The position numbers were made by a program, and so were the translations under genes. Positions 8,800-18,988 of a DNA stretch of 64,000 nt are shown piece by piece. Each line of letters opens with the position of its first letter. The first letter of the stretch is position 1. A model generated the notes under the pieces. It saw only the letters and a program-made list of their open reading frames with translations, did not search any database and was not told the DNA's origin. This DNA comes from Botryosphaeria dothidea (Eukaryota > Ascomycota > Dothideomycetes > Botryosphaeriales > Botryosphaeriaceae), in the NCBI GenBank assembly GCA_011503125.2, contig WWBZ02000001.1, positions 744,001 to 808,000 on the forward strand. The letters run 5' to 3'.

Positions 8800-11343
8800 T
8801 CACATACCGGGGAGCTGGAAGCCGAAGCCCGGAACAGCCGGGGGAACGCCGATCGTGTGAGGCTCTGGCCGAGGTTCCCCTCCCTGGGGTCCACCGGGGC
8901 GAGAATCGGGCTTGCGGAAGCGCGGCGCGTTCGGATCAAACCCACCCCCATGGTGACCTCCACCGTGGCGTCGACCATGGAAGTGACCGTGCTTGCCTGC
9001 AGGTTCTGGGCCGACGCGGCGACTCATGGCTATGTGACCGTTTGTGTCAATCATTCGTCATTTTTGGAATTCAATGGCGGTAGAACGTACCTTTAGATGA
9101 AACTCCAGTTCCAATCTCGATATCTGGTTCCTCGATCACAAGACCAGTCTCAAGCTGACGTCCACCTGTACCGCCGAACTCGGAGTTGACAACCCACTTA
9201 CGATCGGCCTCAGTCAGGCGATCGATGGGAATAACACTGATACCCGTGCTATAGTCGCTGCATTCGCGGGGTCCAAAGCCTACACCCCAGCGAGTCTTGG
9301 AAACGTCAGCATAGAATATCTGCAGCTCGCCCCGTCTTTGAACTCACCTGACGAGCCTTGTTGAGAACCTGTGGATTCTTTTCCTTCTCCATACCAAGTT
9401 TAGCTTGAACGGAATCAGTACGAGTAGCCATCTTTACAAAGGCATGATGCTTTTCCGGGTTGACAATGCAAGTCTGGACCTCTCCAAAGCGCTTGAAAAT
9501 CTCCCGAAGCTCCTGCTCCGTAGCTCTACAATCATAGTCAGGAATCATCATATCTTTATAACTCAGTGCGGCCAGAGCAACTTACGAGACTCCTCCTACG
9601 AACAAAGTGCGGCTGAGCACCTTAATGTTGCCTCTCGGCAGTGAGTTGTCAAACTGAATGTACTTGGGTTTCTGGTTAGAGCTCTTTTGCTGCTGTTGCT
9701 GCTGCTGCTGTTGCTGCTGTTGTTGCTGAACGGCGGGCGAGTTGCGATGCTTGTCACGATTTCTCCTATTCTTCCTACCGCCGCGACGGCTACCACCGTG
9801 CTCGCTAGTAGATTGCTGGCCATTTGAACTATTGGGTGCACCAGGAGGGCCGTCAGGCGCCCCAGGACCAGTGTAAGGGTCGTAAACACCATAGGTTGGG
9901 CTCTCACGACGATTGACTGGAGGCGAACGCCGACGCTTCGAGTCAGGTGAGCGACTACGATCACGGTTCCGATCGAAGTCGCGAGGATCATCTCTACTCC
10001 TATAATCCTGCGCAGTCTGCGGCTGACCATTTGGAGCAGCTTGGGCGTGTCCGTTTTGGGCCTGAGGAGCCTGAGCGGCAGCCGGTACGCCTGAGATGCC
10101 CTGCACACCACCACCGCTCATAGCGGCAATGACCTGAGCTATCTGCTCCGGATTCCAGCCTTGCTGAACCAACGAGCCTATGAATTGCATGAAGGCCTCA
10201 TTGCCGCCAGGCATATTCTGAAATGCTTGGGGCATGAGGGGGTTCGCCGGAGCAGGAGCTGCAGGAGCGGCGGGAGCGGCGGGAGCTGCGGGAGCGGCAG
10301 GCGCAACAGGCATAGCAGGCGGCATAGTTGTAGTATTACCTTGTCCGTTGGGCTGAGCAGCATACGGAGGTATCGATGGAGCAGTCATAGCAGGGCCTAC
10401 GTTCTGTTGCTGCGGTTGAGTAGGGTTGGCATATTGTGCGCCGTTTTGATACTGAATATTCTGCATCGACGTGGCAGATTGAGCTTGCTTTCCTACGTTG
10501 GCAAGACTTGCGAGCAATGAGACTGTGCCAGAAGGTGCTGCTGAAGATGCTGGGGCCATCTGCGGCTGAGCCGTCGTGTCAGATGTGGCACCCGTTGGAG
10601 TTCCGGTCGCCGGGGCGGCGGCTGCAGATACGAAGACATCAGACCCTTGTGCTGTCTCATGGACGGGTTCTTGCAAGCCGGGGAGTGTCTTACGAGCTCC
10701 TAAGCGCTGCTTGAAGTCGGCAAGCAGCTGCTGGGGAAACGTGTTGCCACGCTCCCAAATTTCGATCATCTTGCTAATCCTCTCCTAGAATGATAGTACT
10801 TGTAAGTAAGCCGAAACAATTGTGGTTGATCGCATCATGCGGTCTTGTAAAAGCGGGAACAGTTCTAAGGAAGATCAAGTCTTCGCGCAACAGTTCAACA
10901 GTGCGTACCTTCTGGTCCTCTGGGGCACTCTGGATAAGATCGTGCATCATCGGAGGAAGCACCTGCGTCGCAATGGCAACTCCAATAGAGTTGGGGGCCT
11001 TGGATACATCAGAACCTGCAGACGCTGCATCTTCCTTGTTCAGTCGGGCCTTGTCCGCCCACTGCCGCACGACGGCATCAAGCACATAGAGTACGCCAAG
11101 CTTGTGAGTGTTGGGAGAGGTGTTGAAGCGATCGCGGATCGTCTGGAGGATTTGAGGGCATTGCTACATCGGCCAGAGGTTAGTGGGGTCCGCGTCTCTC
11201 GTGTCTAGGGAGCAGTCTCGGCCTACATTTGCATTCGCGATGCAGAGGTTGGTGATGGCGGTGATCTTCGATTTGTTGGCTCCTGGAGGCTTCAGCGCAG
11301 ACAGCGACAGCAGCAACGTGTTCAGCTCCTCGATGGCCGACAT
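8800..11343 (-). CDS. seb1: Seb1/Nrd1-type RNA-binding transcription termination factor
   Basis: Six exons: 11343-11227, 11163-10909, 10784-9586, 9525-9348, 9295-9091 and 9029-8800, about 727 residues. The N-terminal about 150 residues form a CTD-interaction domain ending in the helix KMIEIWERGNTFP, typical of Nrd1/Seb1 proteins that bind the RNA polymerase II tail. The middle has an Ala/Pro-rich stretch, an Arg/Asp/Ser-rich stretch and a glutamine tract (codons around 9690-9735). Next comes a split RRM: TLFVGGVSATEQELREIF and HHAFVKM, followed by TRWGVGFGPRECSDY and EADRKWV, hallmarks of the Seb1 RNA-binding module. The role is co-transcriptional 3'-end formation and termination in the nucleus, by family. 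The intron between exons 4 and 5 is taken as 52 nt with branch CTGAC and acceptor CCAAG. The extreme C-terminus is uncertain because GTATGT overlaps the stop. Confidence 0.88.
9690..9735 (-). repeat. CAG/CAA repeat encoding polyglutamine
   Basis: Mixed CAG/CAA codons on the minus strand encode about 14 consecutive glutamines within the disordered part of the Seb1-like protein, ahead of its RRM. Expect length variation among strains. Confidence 0.85.
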
Positions 11344-12203
11344 GACTACTTCTACTGGGGCGACGGCGCCCGGGTCGAGCTAGCGCAAACGAGGCGCGCG
11401 TTGCGCAGGTGAGATAGCAAGGGTGTGCGGAATACTTGTAGTAGTGGAGTAGAGCGGAGCCGCCGGCGCTACGTCACTGAATCAACCTCGACACCTGCGA
11501 AGCAGACGAGAAGAAAGAGAAGCAGCCAGGCGACGGTGGGTGAGATGATGGGGCTTTGCGAGGGCGCAAGCTGAAAGACTTGTGGTACGCAGGGTTAAAG
11601 GAAGGCGAGATGCGCTGGGGGACTACGAAGTGGTCTGCCGCAGCGGTGGCGCTCGTCGCTTCCTTGACACGATCAAGAGCTTACTGGTAGGCGGCGCTGG
11701 GAAGATGGAGGAGTATTGGAAGGCGTGGAGACTGCGTCCTCAGGAGACGATCTGGCACTCTCGCGCTTGGAAGCCGTGAAACGCAGCGCCCAGCAAGCTA
11801 GAGGCGGAAGGCGGTCACTGGGGTCGCGGGACAGCAGCACGTCCGGCTGGGTGCCACGGGCTGAGCGACGCGCCGGGAGCAGTGCTTATTTCTCGAGGCG
11901 GCGAGTGCGCGAGTGAGTGACGGGTGTATGTAATAACGGGCGATGACGAGGGATGTGCACGCGCTGCCAGATAGGTCGCGGTGCGGGCGGCGGCGCACTC
12001 TCGGGCCAAGACTTCCTGCTGGACGGCAGCTTGAGGCGCACGGACGGCCTTTCCCGACGGCCGACGCCTGGTGAGCCGGCAGAGAGGCAGCTGGCCCTCA
12101 AAGTTCTCGCAGCTTTCCCGCCAACTTTCGCGCCATTTATTTATCCCTCCCACTCCCCCATCAATTCCTCTCCTCTTCCCCCGCCCCATCTCCGTCTTTC
12201 ACA
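11344..12203. other. Divergent promoter region (seb1 / cit1)
   Basis: 860 bp between two divergent starts. GC-rich in the middle, with a long pyrimidine-rich run just upstream of the citrate synthase ATG. Open frames here lack domains and are judged non-coding. Confidence 0.55.
12137..12200 (+). promoter_or_regulatory. Pyrimidine-rich leader of citrate synthase
   Basis: An almost pure C/T stretch ends a few bases before CACAATGG. Such CT tracts are usual around transcription starts of strongly expressed filamentous-fungal genes; the transcription start itself is not visible. Confidence 0.45.
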
Positions 12204-13090
12204 ATGGCTTCTGCTCTGCGCCTCGGTTCCGCCGCCCTGCGCTCCTCCACCAGGGCGCCTGCGCGCTCTGTTGCCTTCAACGGCCTGCGCTGCTACTCCA
12301 GCAAGACTGCCGTAAGCTCCCCCATTGTCGCCGGCCATGCCGTTCTTCACTAACCTGTCCTGCTACAGTCGCTGAAGGAAACCTTCGCCGCCAAGGTCCC
12401 CGAGGAGGTCGAGAAGGTCAAGAAGCTCAAGAAGTGCGCGCGCCCCGCCCAGCCCCGAAGCCGGCCGTCGTCCGCTAACAAGGATATCAGGGAGTATGGC
12501 AACAAGGTCCTCGGTGAGGTCACCCTCGACCAGGTCTACGGTGGTGCCCGTGGCATCAAGGCCCTTGTCTGGGAGGTTGGTGCTCTGTCGCTCTGCCTCA
12601 ACGACCTCTAATGCTAACTGGCGCATCAAAGGGCTCCGTCCTCGACTCTGAGGAGGGTATCCGCTTCCGCGGCAAGACCGTAAGTTCACGCTGGCCACTC
12701 ATATGTTGATCAATTGCTCACAACATGTAGATCCCCGAGTGCCAGCAGCTGCTCCCCAAGGCTCCTGGCGGCGAGGAGCCCCTGCCCGAAGGTTTGTTTT
12801 GAGCCTGACAATGTTGAGATATATGGACGCTGACAGGCGCAGGTCTCTTCTGGCTTCTGTTGACCGGCGAGGTTCCCTCCGAGCAGCAGGTCCGCGACCT
12901 CTCTGCTGAGTGGGCTGCCCGCTCCGATGTCCCCAAGTTCGTCGAGGAGCTCATTGACCGCTGCCCCAACGACCTCCACCCCATGGCTCAATTCTCCCTT
13001 GCTATCACAGCCCTTGAGCACCAGTCTGCTTTCGCCAAGGCTTACGCCCGTGGTATTCCGAAGTCTCAGTACTGGGAGCACACCTTCGAG

Positions 13091-13121
<31 letters not shown>

Positions 13122-13888
13122 CCATTGCCGCCCGCATCTACCGCAATGTCTTCAAGGACGGCAAGGTTGCCCCCATCCAGAAGGACAAGGACTACTCCTA
13201 CAACCTGGCCAACCAGCTTGGCTTCTCCAGCAACAAGGACTTCGTTGAGCTCATGAGGCTGTACCTGACCATCCACTCCGACCACGAGGGTGGCAACGTC
13301 AGCGCCCACACTACTCACCTGGTCGGCTCAGCCCTCAGCTCTCCTTACCTGTCCCTGGCTGCTGGTCTCAACGGTCTTGCCGGTCCTCTCCACGGTCTTG
13401 CTAACCAGGAGGTGCTCAACTGGCTCACCAAGATGAAGAAGGCCGTCGGCAACGACCTCAGTGACCAGTCCATCAAGGACTACCTGTGGTCCACCCTCAA
13501 GTCTGGCCAGGTCGTCCCCGGCTACGGCCACGCCGTTCTCCGCAAGACCGACCCCCGCTACGTCTCCCAGCGCGAGTTCGCCCAGAAGCACTTGCCCGAC
13601 GACCCCATGTTCAAGCTTGTTTCCCAGGTCTACAAGATCGCCCCTGGTGTCCTCACCGAACACGGCAAGACGAAGAATCCCTACCCCAACGTCGACGCTC
13701 ACTCCGGTGTTCTTCTCCAGTACTACGGCCTCACCGAGCAGAACTTCTACACCGTCCTCTTCGGTGTTTCCCGCGCTCTCGGTGTCCTTCCCCAGCTCAT
13801 CATCGACCGCGCCGTCGGCATGCCCATTGAGCGCCCTAAGTCTTTCAGCACCGAGGCCTACGCCAAGCTGGTTGGCGCTCAGTTGTAA
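12204..13888 (+). CDS. cit1: Citrate synthase, mitochondrial
   Basis: Six exons: 12204-12311, 12369-12433, 12491-12575, 12632-12679, 12731-12791 and 12843-13888, giving 470 residues, the normal length for the fungal mitochondrial enzyme. The protein condenses oxaloacetate with acetyl-CoA in the matrix. The N-terminus is Arg/Ser/Ala-rich without acidic residues, ending near LRCYSSK, a typical mitochondrial presequence. Conserved features include [19 protein letters not shown] and [15 protein letters not shown], which carry active-site histidines, and [15 protein letters not shown]; the catalytic Asp lies in the [13 protein letters not shown] segment. Five short introns crowd the 5' half while the 3' exon is uninterrupted, a common fungal arrangement. 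The next gene downstream on the same strand is a Yhm2-type citrate carrier, a plausible functional pairing. Codon use is strongly biased, suggesting high expression. Confidence 0.97.
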
Positions 13889-15128
13889 ACGCATATCGGG
13901 GATTTTAGAGCATAGATGGACGGGAAAATTGTACGTATTTAGGATAAAGAAATGGTTTACGGGATTGGAGTGGGTGCCGGGCGTTGTCTACCCAATGCCT
14001 AGTATTTGAAATGTATGTAACAACAGTTCCTCTATCGGCCGATCTCGCAGTGAATGATCGAATTGCTACATGCCCAATGCGCCTATGCAATTACAAGCTT
14101 GACATCGCAGCCCGTATTACGAGTGAATCCGCGGTGATGGGCCTGAAACGCTGCTGCGCGCATTTAGAACTCTTGACGGACGACGCGGCGTGCCTCACGC
14201 GCTAGCAGCTCGCGAGACCGGGTCCTGACGCTTCCTTGCCCAGTCCCTGCAGACCCTGCCACTGGCGCGTCAACAAAAATAAAGCGTCAGCCTCAATTAC
14301 ACTTTAAACATCGGACTCGCAGCACAACGGAAAAGCAAGCCTGCAGGCACAGCGGCCGGCGCTGGGAGGGGGCAAGGGCGGCGGGAAAGCTAGAGGGAGG
14401 CTAGCGGTGAGGGCCGGGCGGCGGCACGTTGGGGCTGATGGGGCAGCATGGGGCACGGTTGTTGAACCGGAGCGAGTTTGCTGAGGATCGCTGGGGAGCC
14501 GAGTGTGGGTGCGCAAGGTCGGCATCGGACATTGCGCTGCTCAACAAGCAGCGCCGCTCGAGCTCCGATGACGCTCTCTCCGGACTTTCTCTTATGAGAG
14601 AGGCGGCGCGTCGGAGGTGGCAGCATTCCATCGACTTCGGACGCCGAGCGATACGGCCAGTGGGTGCAACGCTGTCTCAGCTCACTCAGCATGTGCCAGA
14701 ATCGGTGGGCTGTCACAATCAGGGCGACAGCAGCTGCAGGCCCCGGCCGCGGCTATTGAAGAGCCTATCCCGTGAGCGCCCGACGTCTCAAGAAAGCAAC
14801 TTGTCAACAACGGCGTGAGATAGCGAGGAGCGCGTTGCACGGTCCCGGTTTTTTTCGTCCCAACTGTTATCCCATAGCGGCAAAGCAGCAAAGGAGTGCT
14901 CCGACGCGGCGGGTGCACCCAGCTCTCGGCGACTTGTCAGTAGTTACTCAGCACGGACGGGCATCCCGCTGCGCGCGCAGCTTGTGCTCCGCCCATATAC
15001 ATTCCACGGCGCCCACTCCTACCTTCTCCTCCTTTCCTCCCTTTCTCTCTACATACCACGCTATCCTTTGCGACGAAGCACCCTACTGCCTTGGTCAGGC
15101 TCCCTCCCCACCGCGAAGCACCTAGATC
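13889..15128. other. Intergenic region
   Basis: 3' flank of citrate synthase and promoter of the carrier. The central part (about 14200-14900) is GC-rich with overlapping spurious frames on both strands. The last 150 bp are strongly pyrimidine-rich, fitting a promoter or leader for the carrier. No gene seen. Confidence 0.5.
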
Positions 15129-16299
15129 ATGTCCACTCCCGCAGCCACCATGGCCGGCGTTGAGGCGCCCCCGAAGCTCGAGAAGAAGCCGATCAAGTTC
15201 AGCAATTTGCTGCTTGGCTCGGGTCTGAACATGTTCGAAGTGTCGACGCTGGGTCAGGTAAGTTACTCGCCAAAAAAAAAAAAAATGCTGCTTTTGAGGC
15301 CACTCTGTGCTGACAGACTCGCCTTTCGTGCAGCCGCTGGAGGTCGTCAAGACAACCATGGCAGCCAACCGTAACGACGGCTTCGGTGGCGCCATTCGCA
15401 AGATTTGGGCTCGTGGCGGAGTCCTTGGTTGTACGTTGTTGTGCCCCTTGAGCTCTGCGAGGCGCAGCTGTGCTAACCCGCCATTTCCCCGCAGTCTACC
15501 AAGGCCTGATCCCCTGGGCTTGGATTGAAGCCTCCACCAAGGGAGCTGTGCTCCTTTTCGTCGCCTCTGAGGCCGAATACCATGCGCGCTCCTTCGGCGC
15601 CTCTCCCTTCGTCGGCGGCATCACTGGTGGCATGGTCGGCGGTCTCGCTCAGGCCTATGCCACCATGGGTTTCTGCACCTGTATGAAGACGGTCGAGATC
15701 ACAAAGCACAAGGTTGCCGCCTCGGGCGCGAAGCCCCCGGGCACAATGGAGACTTTCATGGAGATTTGGCGTAAGGAGGGCCTTCGCGGCATCAACAAGG
15801 GCGTCAACGCTGTTGCTGTCCGCCAGGTCACCAACTGGGGCTCTCGCTTCGGTCTGTCCCGCGTTGCGGAAACCGGAATCCGCAGGGTCACCGGCAAGGA
15901 GCATGGCGAGAAGCTTAGCGTTGTGGAGAAGATCATTGCCTCCACGCTCGGCGGTGGCCTCTCGGCTTGGAATCAGCCCATCGAGGTCATTCGCGTCGAG
16001 TTGCAGAGCAAGGTCGAGGATCCCAACCGTCCGAAGAAGATGAACGTCGCCAGTGCGGCCAAGTACATCTATCAAAAGAACGGCATCAAGGGTTTGTACA
16101 GGGGCGTTACTCCTAGGATTGGTTTGGGCGTTTGGCAGACGGTTTGCATGGTTGCTTTGGGTGACGTGTAAGTGGCCCTACTTCCCCCAGTTTTTCCCCA
16201 GTCTTCCCCACAGTGGCAACACTTGCTAACTTGAACCTAAACAGTGCTAAGGAGGCTGTCGAGAGGCTCACTGGCGATAGTGTCACGGCGAAGCACTAG
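15129..16299 (+). CDS. yhm2: Mitochondrial citrate/oxoglutarate carrier, Yhm2 type
   Basis: Four exons: 15129-15257, 15334-15430, 15495-16167 and 16245-16299, giving 317 residues. The opening FSNLLLGSGLNMFEVSTLGQ followed by PLEVVKTTMAANR is diagnostic of the Yhm2 subgroup of the mitochondrial carrier family, and NQPIEVIRVELQS marks the third repeat. In yeast this carrier exchanges citrate for oxoglutarate across the inner membrane, and it was first described in mitochondrial DNA maintenance. All introns are GT-AG and in frame; the first contains a run of 13 A. It sits 1.24 kb downstream of citrate synthase on the same strand, so product and exporter are neighbours. An in-frame second ATG at codon 8 is an alternative start. 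Confidence 0.9.
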
Positions 16300-17484
16300 A
16301 CGAATAAAGGCGTTACCTGGGCTCTTCCCGGTCATCTCGGTCAGTCTGTGGGTGTTGGACTTGTATGAGCGATGGCATCAAAATGCATATATCATATTGT
16401 TTTGCCCGGAATACCGCGGCAGGCCGGCAGTTATGACGGATTTTGAGCGAGCACGAAACCACGCCTCTGTCTGGGTCGGACTTTGAACTCTTACCTGCAC
16501 TGCTACACTGTTTAGTAGCCGGCGGCATTTGGCCGCGCATTTTCCTTTTCTTCTCGCTTCTTGCTGTAGAAGATTTATAGACCAAAGACATAATTGAGAG
16601 TGTACGCCATCTCACAAAAATTCTTGCCTGTCGCTCGTAACCTTCCGATTCCGGAATTTTTGCAGAAGTCCACAGAGGACAGCTTCGAACAAACCTAGAT
16701 TATTATTCCATGGAGAGATAAAGCATTCGTCGGGACGCAAATGTACTATACTTCTGATGACAAAGCTATTCTGATGAATGCTTCGACTCCCCATCGAACC
16801 CATCATCATTCAGCTCACCGTCGCGAGTCGATATGATCTTTATCTGGTTTTGTGAATTTCGCATTCGGCGCTAAACTTCGGTTGAGTGTCCGCGTGCTCT
16901 CTTCTACGCCCTTCATTCGCTGTCTTCCGCACACTACTCTATGTGCCCCTTATCCCTTCAGCACATCCAGGGTCCTACTTTTCGATGTGGTTTGGGTTGC
17001 GTTGCTAGTTGCAATATTGGTAATTGATGATCGTGACGCGATGCGGAGCGTGCAGCTGGTGGTCGGTGCATTTGAGGGTAGTCGCATCATCTCTTGTATG
17101 ATAGGCTGGCTAGGGGGCCAGCTCTGACGTCCGACTGCTGAGAGAGGAACCTCAGCCCGGCATGTTGCAGTCGCGCGTCTGCGGTCGTTTTGATCATCTG
17201 TTCAAGGTGAGGCGTTGCATGCATAAAAACTCCAAATCTTTCTTTCCTTGTCTCAGCCGCCAAAGGGTACCAGGTGGACAGATTGTGCCACGCGAGATAT
17301 GTTGTGGCTGATGTGAGAGGACGCGCCCCCTGTTGGCGGGCACACACCTCCTCCCACTTTGCAGATGGCACAACGCTGTGGCATCGCAAGCTGCCGCAAA
17401 AGAAAGCTTGCGGAACCCACTTCGCAGGGTCCAGTTGGTGGGGTTGTATCCACCAAGCCTCCAGCCAAAGCGCAAAAAGATATG
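16300..17484. other. Intergenic region
   Basis: From the carrier stop to the 3' end of tRNA-Asn. No domains or convincing frames on either strand. The part next to the tRNA includes its 3' flank. Confidence 0.5.
17474..17478 (-). terminator. Pol III T-run terminator after tRNA-Asn
   Basis: Five consecutive T on the minus strand, seven bases beyond the discriminator base of the tRNA. Confidence 0.65.
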
Positions 17485-17587
17485 CTCCCCCGGACAGGCT
17501 TGAACTGTCAACCTCCTGATTGCAACGAGACCCTCCAACGGAATCCCCTTAACAGTCAGACGCGCTAGCCAATTGCGCCACGGAGGA
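17485..17587 (-). tRNA. tRNA-Asn (GTT) with canonical 29-nt intron
   Basis: On the minus strand the acceptor arms TCCTCCG/CGGGGGA pair over seven positions (one T-G), followed by TG, D stem GCGC/GCGC with loop AATTGGCTA, anticodon stem TCTGA/TCAGG, anticodon loop with GTT at 34-36, variable AGGTT, and T stem GACAG/CTGTC with loop TTCAAGC; discriminator G. A 29-nt intron (17521-17549) lies after position 37, the standard site for tRNA splicing endonuclease. It is a useful contrast with the initiator tRNA in this window, whose insert is in the D arm. Confidence 0.95.
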
Positions 17588-18988
17588 GTTGACAAGGGTT
17601 CAACTCCTTGGATCCAACTACGCTGTTGGAGTGGCTGTTGTTGGAGAGTGCGGAATGTTGTAACTATATAATCCATTTATTCGTTGTCTTGATCGTCTTG
17701 TCGCGCTCCGGATGAAAGGCGGTATTGATTTTAGCATGATTCGTGCACATGTTTTGGAACCCTATTTCTGTTTGCAGTGGCGGAGGCCGTGGAGGCCGTT
17801 CTCGTCATGTGAAAAGGACAGAGATCGACGGCACCGGAGGACTATACACCGAGCGCAATCTGAGTTAGCTGAGTGGCTAGCTAAGTTTGGGTATGGCGGC
17901 GCCTGACGCAGGCACTGGCATCAGCCTTGGTGCGGCGTAATCATCCCAAAACACACGGAGGGCCCAACTTCGGCTGGGCGCATGAGGGCCGCGAGGGGTG
18001 GGATTTGTGCTGCTCGGCGTGACGGAGGCGATTGGCGGCGCATGATGAAGCTACATTCCTTCGCGGCGCCTGTTTGGAGCAGCGCGTCCGGATGATGGGC
18101 GCGACGGACATGCTGTGGGAGACTTTTGAGGCAAAAGGCGGTATGGAGGAAAGACCGAAGTGGGCCAACGAGGGCAAGCGCGGCTCCTGGACTCCGCTCC
18201 GCTCCACCACATCGCCCCATCGTGACCTCCCGGCTCCCGATCGCAAGAGAGCTTGGAAACGTCGCCGTGCCGGTCGGCAGCTGCGCCGGCTTGACTAATC
18301 AGGCGTCCGATTCTGGTGTCCTTCTCCCCCACAGTCCGCTAGCGATGACCTGGGGAAATGCTCACGAGCGCGCCTTCTCCAGGTCCACATGACCGCGTGC
18401 TACGAGGATCCGGTGCCTGGTGACGCTCGATCGGAGGACCCTTGACGGGCATGCGGCGCCGCTGCAAGCCGCAGGGCCAACGGTGCGTGGTGCTTGTTGG
18501 CAGCGCGCTGGCTACGGGCGGCCACAGTTTCCACTATACAGCGCCGCTTTCAGCTGGTTGTGGCTCTGCAATGGGTTCCGGCCCCAATGGCCCCATACCG
18601 CGCACCGCTGGTAGAGGCCAGAGATACGATAGCAGAGAAAAAAAATTCCAAGCAGCGCAAGCGATCCACCAGCGCAGGGCAAATCAGGCGTGTCCACGCT
18701 TTGGCGGTCTGTCGCTGTACGATGATGCTGCTCTAACCGTTGATAGAGATCGCCGCAGGCCCCCAGCTGCCCGGCCTGCGCCGCTATTCGTGGCCGGAGA
18801 CAAGCCCTGGTTCTGCCTTTCCACTCCGCAGCTGCTCCGGCTGATTCCAGTGATCCATCTTGCTTTGCCAGCCTAGCACTACTCGTACGTACAGCACCCG
18901 ACCACGCACTCGCTCGTTTCTTCAATGCCCGTGATCCACTGGCCCTGCTTGGCTCCACCGAACAGTCTAACAGCCGCCTGCGGACCCT
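17588..18988. other. Intergenic region
   Basis: Between tRNA-Asn and the sugar transporter. GC-rich, with many short overlapping frames and none with recognisable domains. It may contain a first exon of the transporter, whose ATG is not visible in the first clear exon (candidate ATG at 18925). Confidence 0.45.

Noticed and set aside
9320..9347. A 28-nt intron (GTGAGT to GCTGCAG) in the seb1-like gene
   Set aside because: Too short for a fungal spliceosomal intron; the 52-nt version with a CTGAC branch site and CCAAG acceptor joins directly to the conserved TRWGVGFGPR and is preferred.
13328..13894. Antisense frames across citrate synthase
   Set aside because: Shadows of the highly biased citrate synthase codons.
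17596..17610. Plus-strand B-box-like GGGTTCAACTCC beside tRNA-Asn
   Set aside because: It is part of a simple inverted repeat; no cloverleaf can be built on the plus strand.
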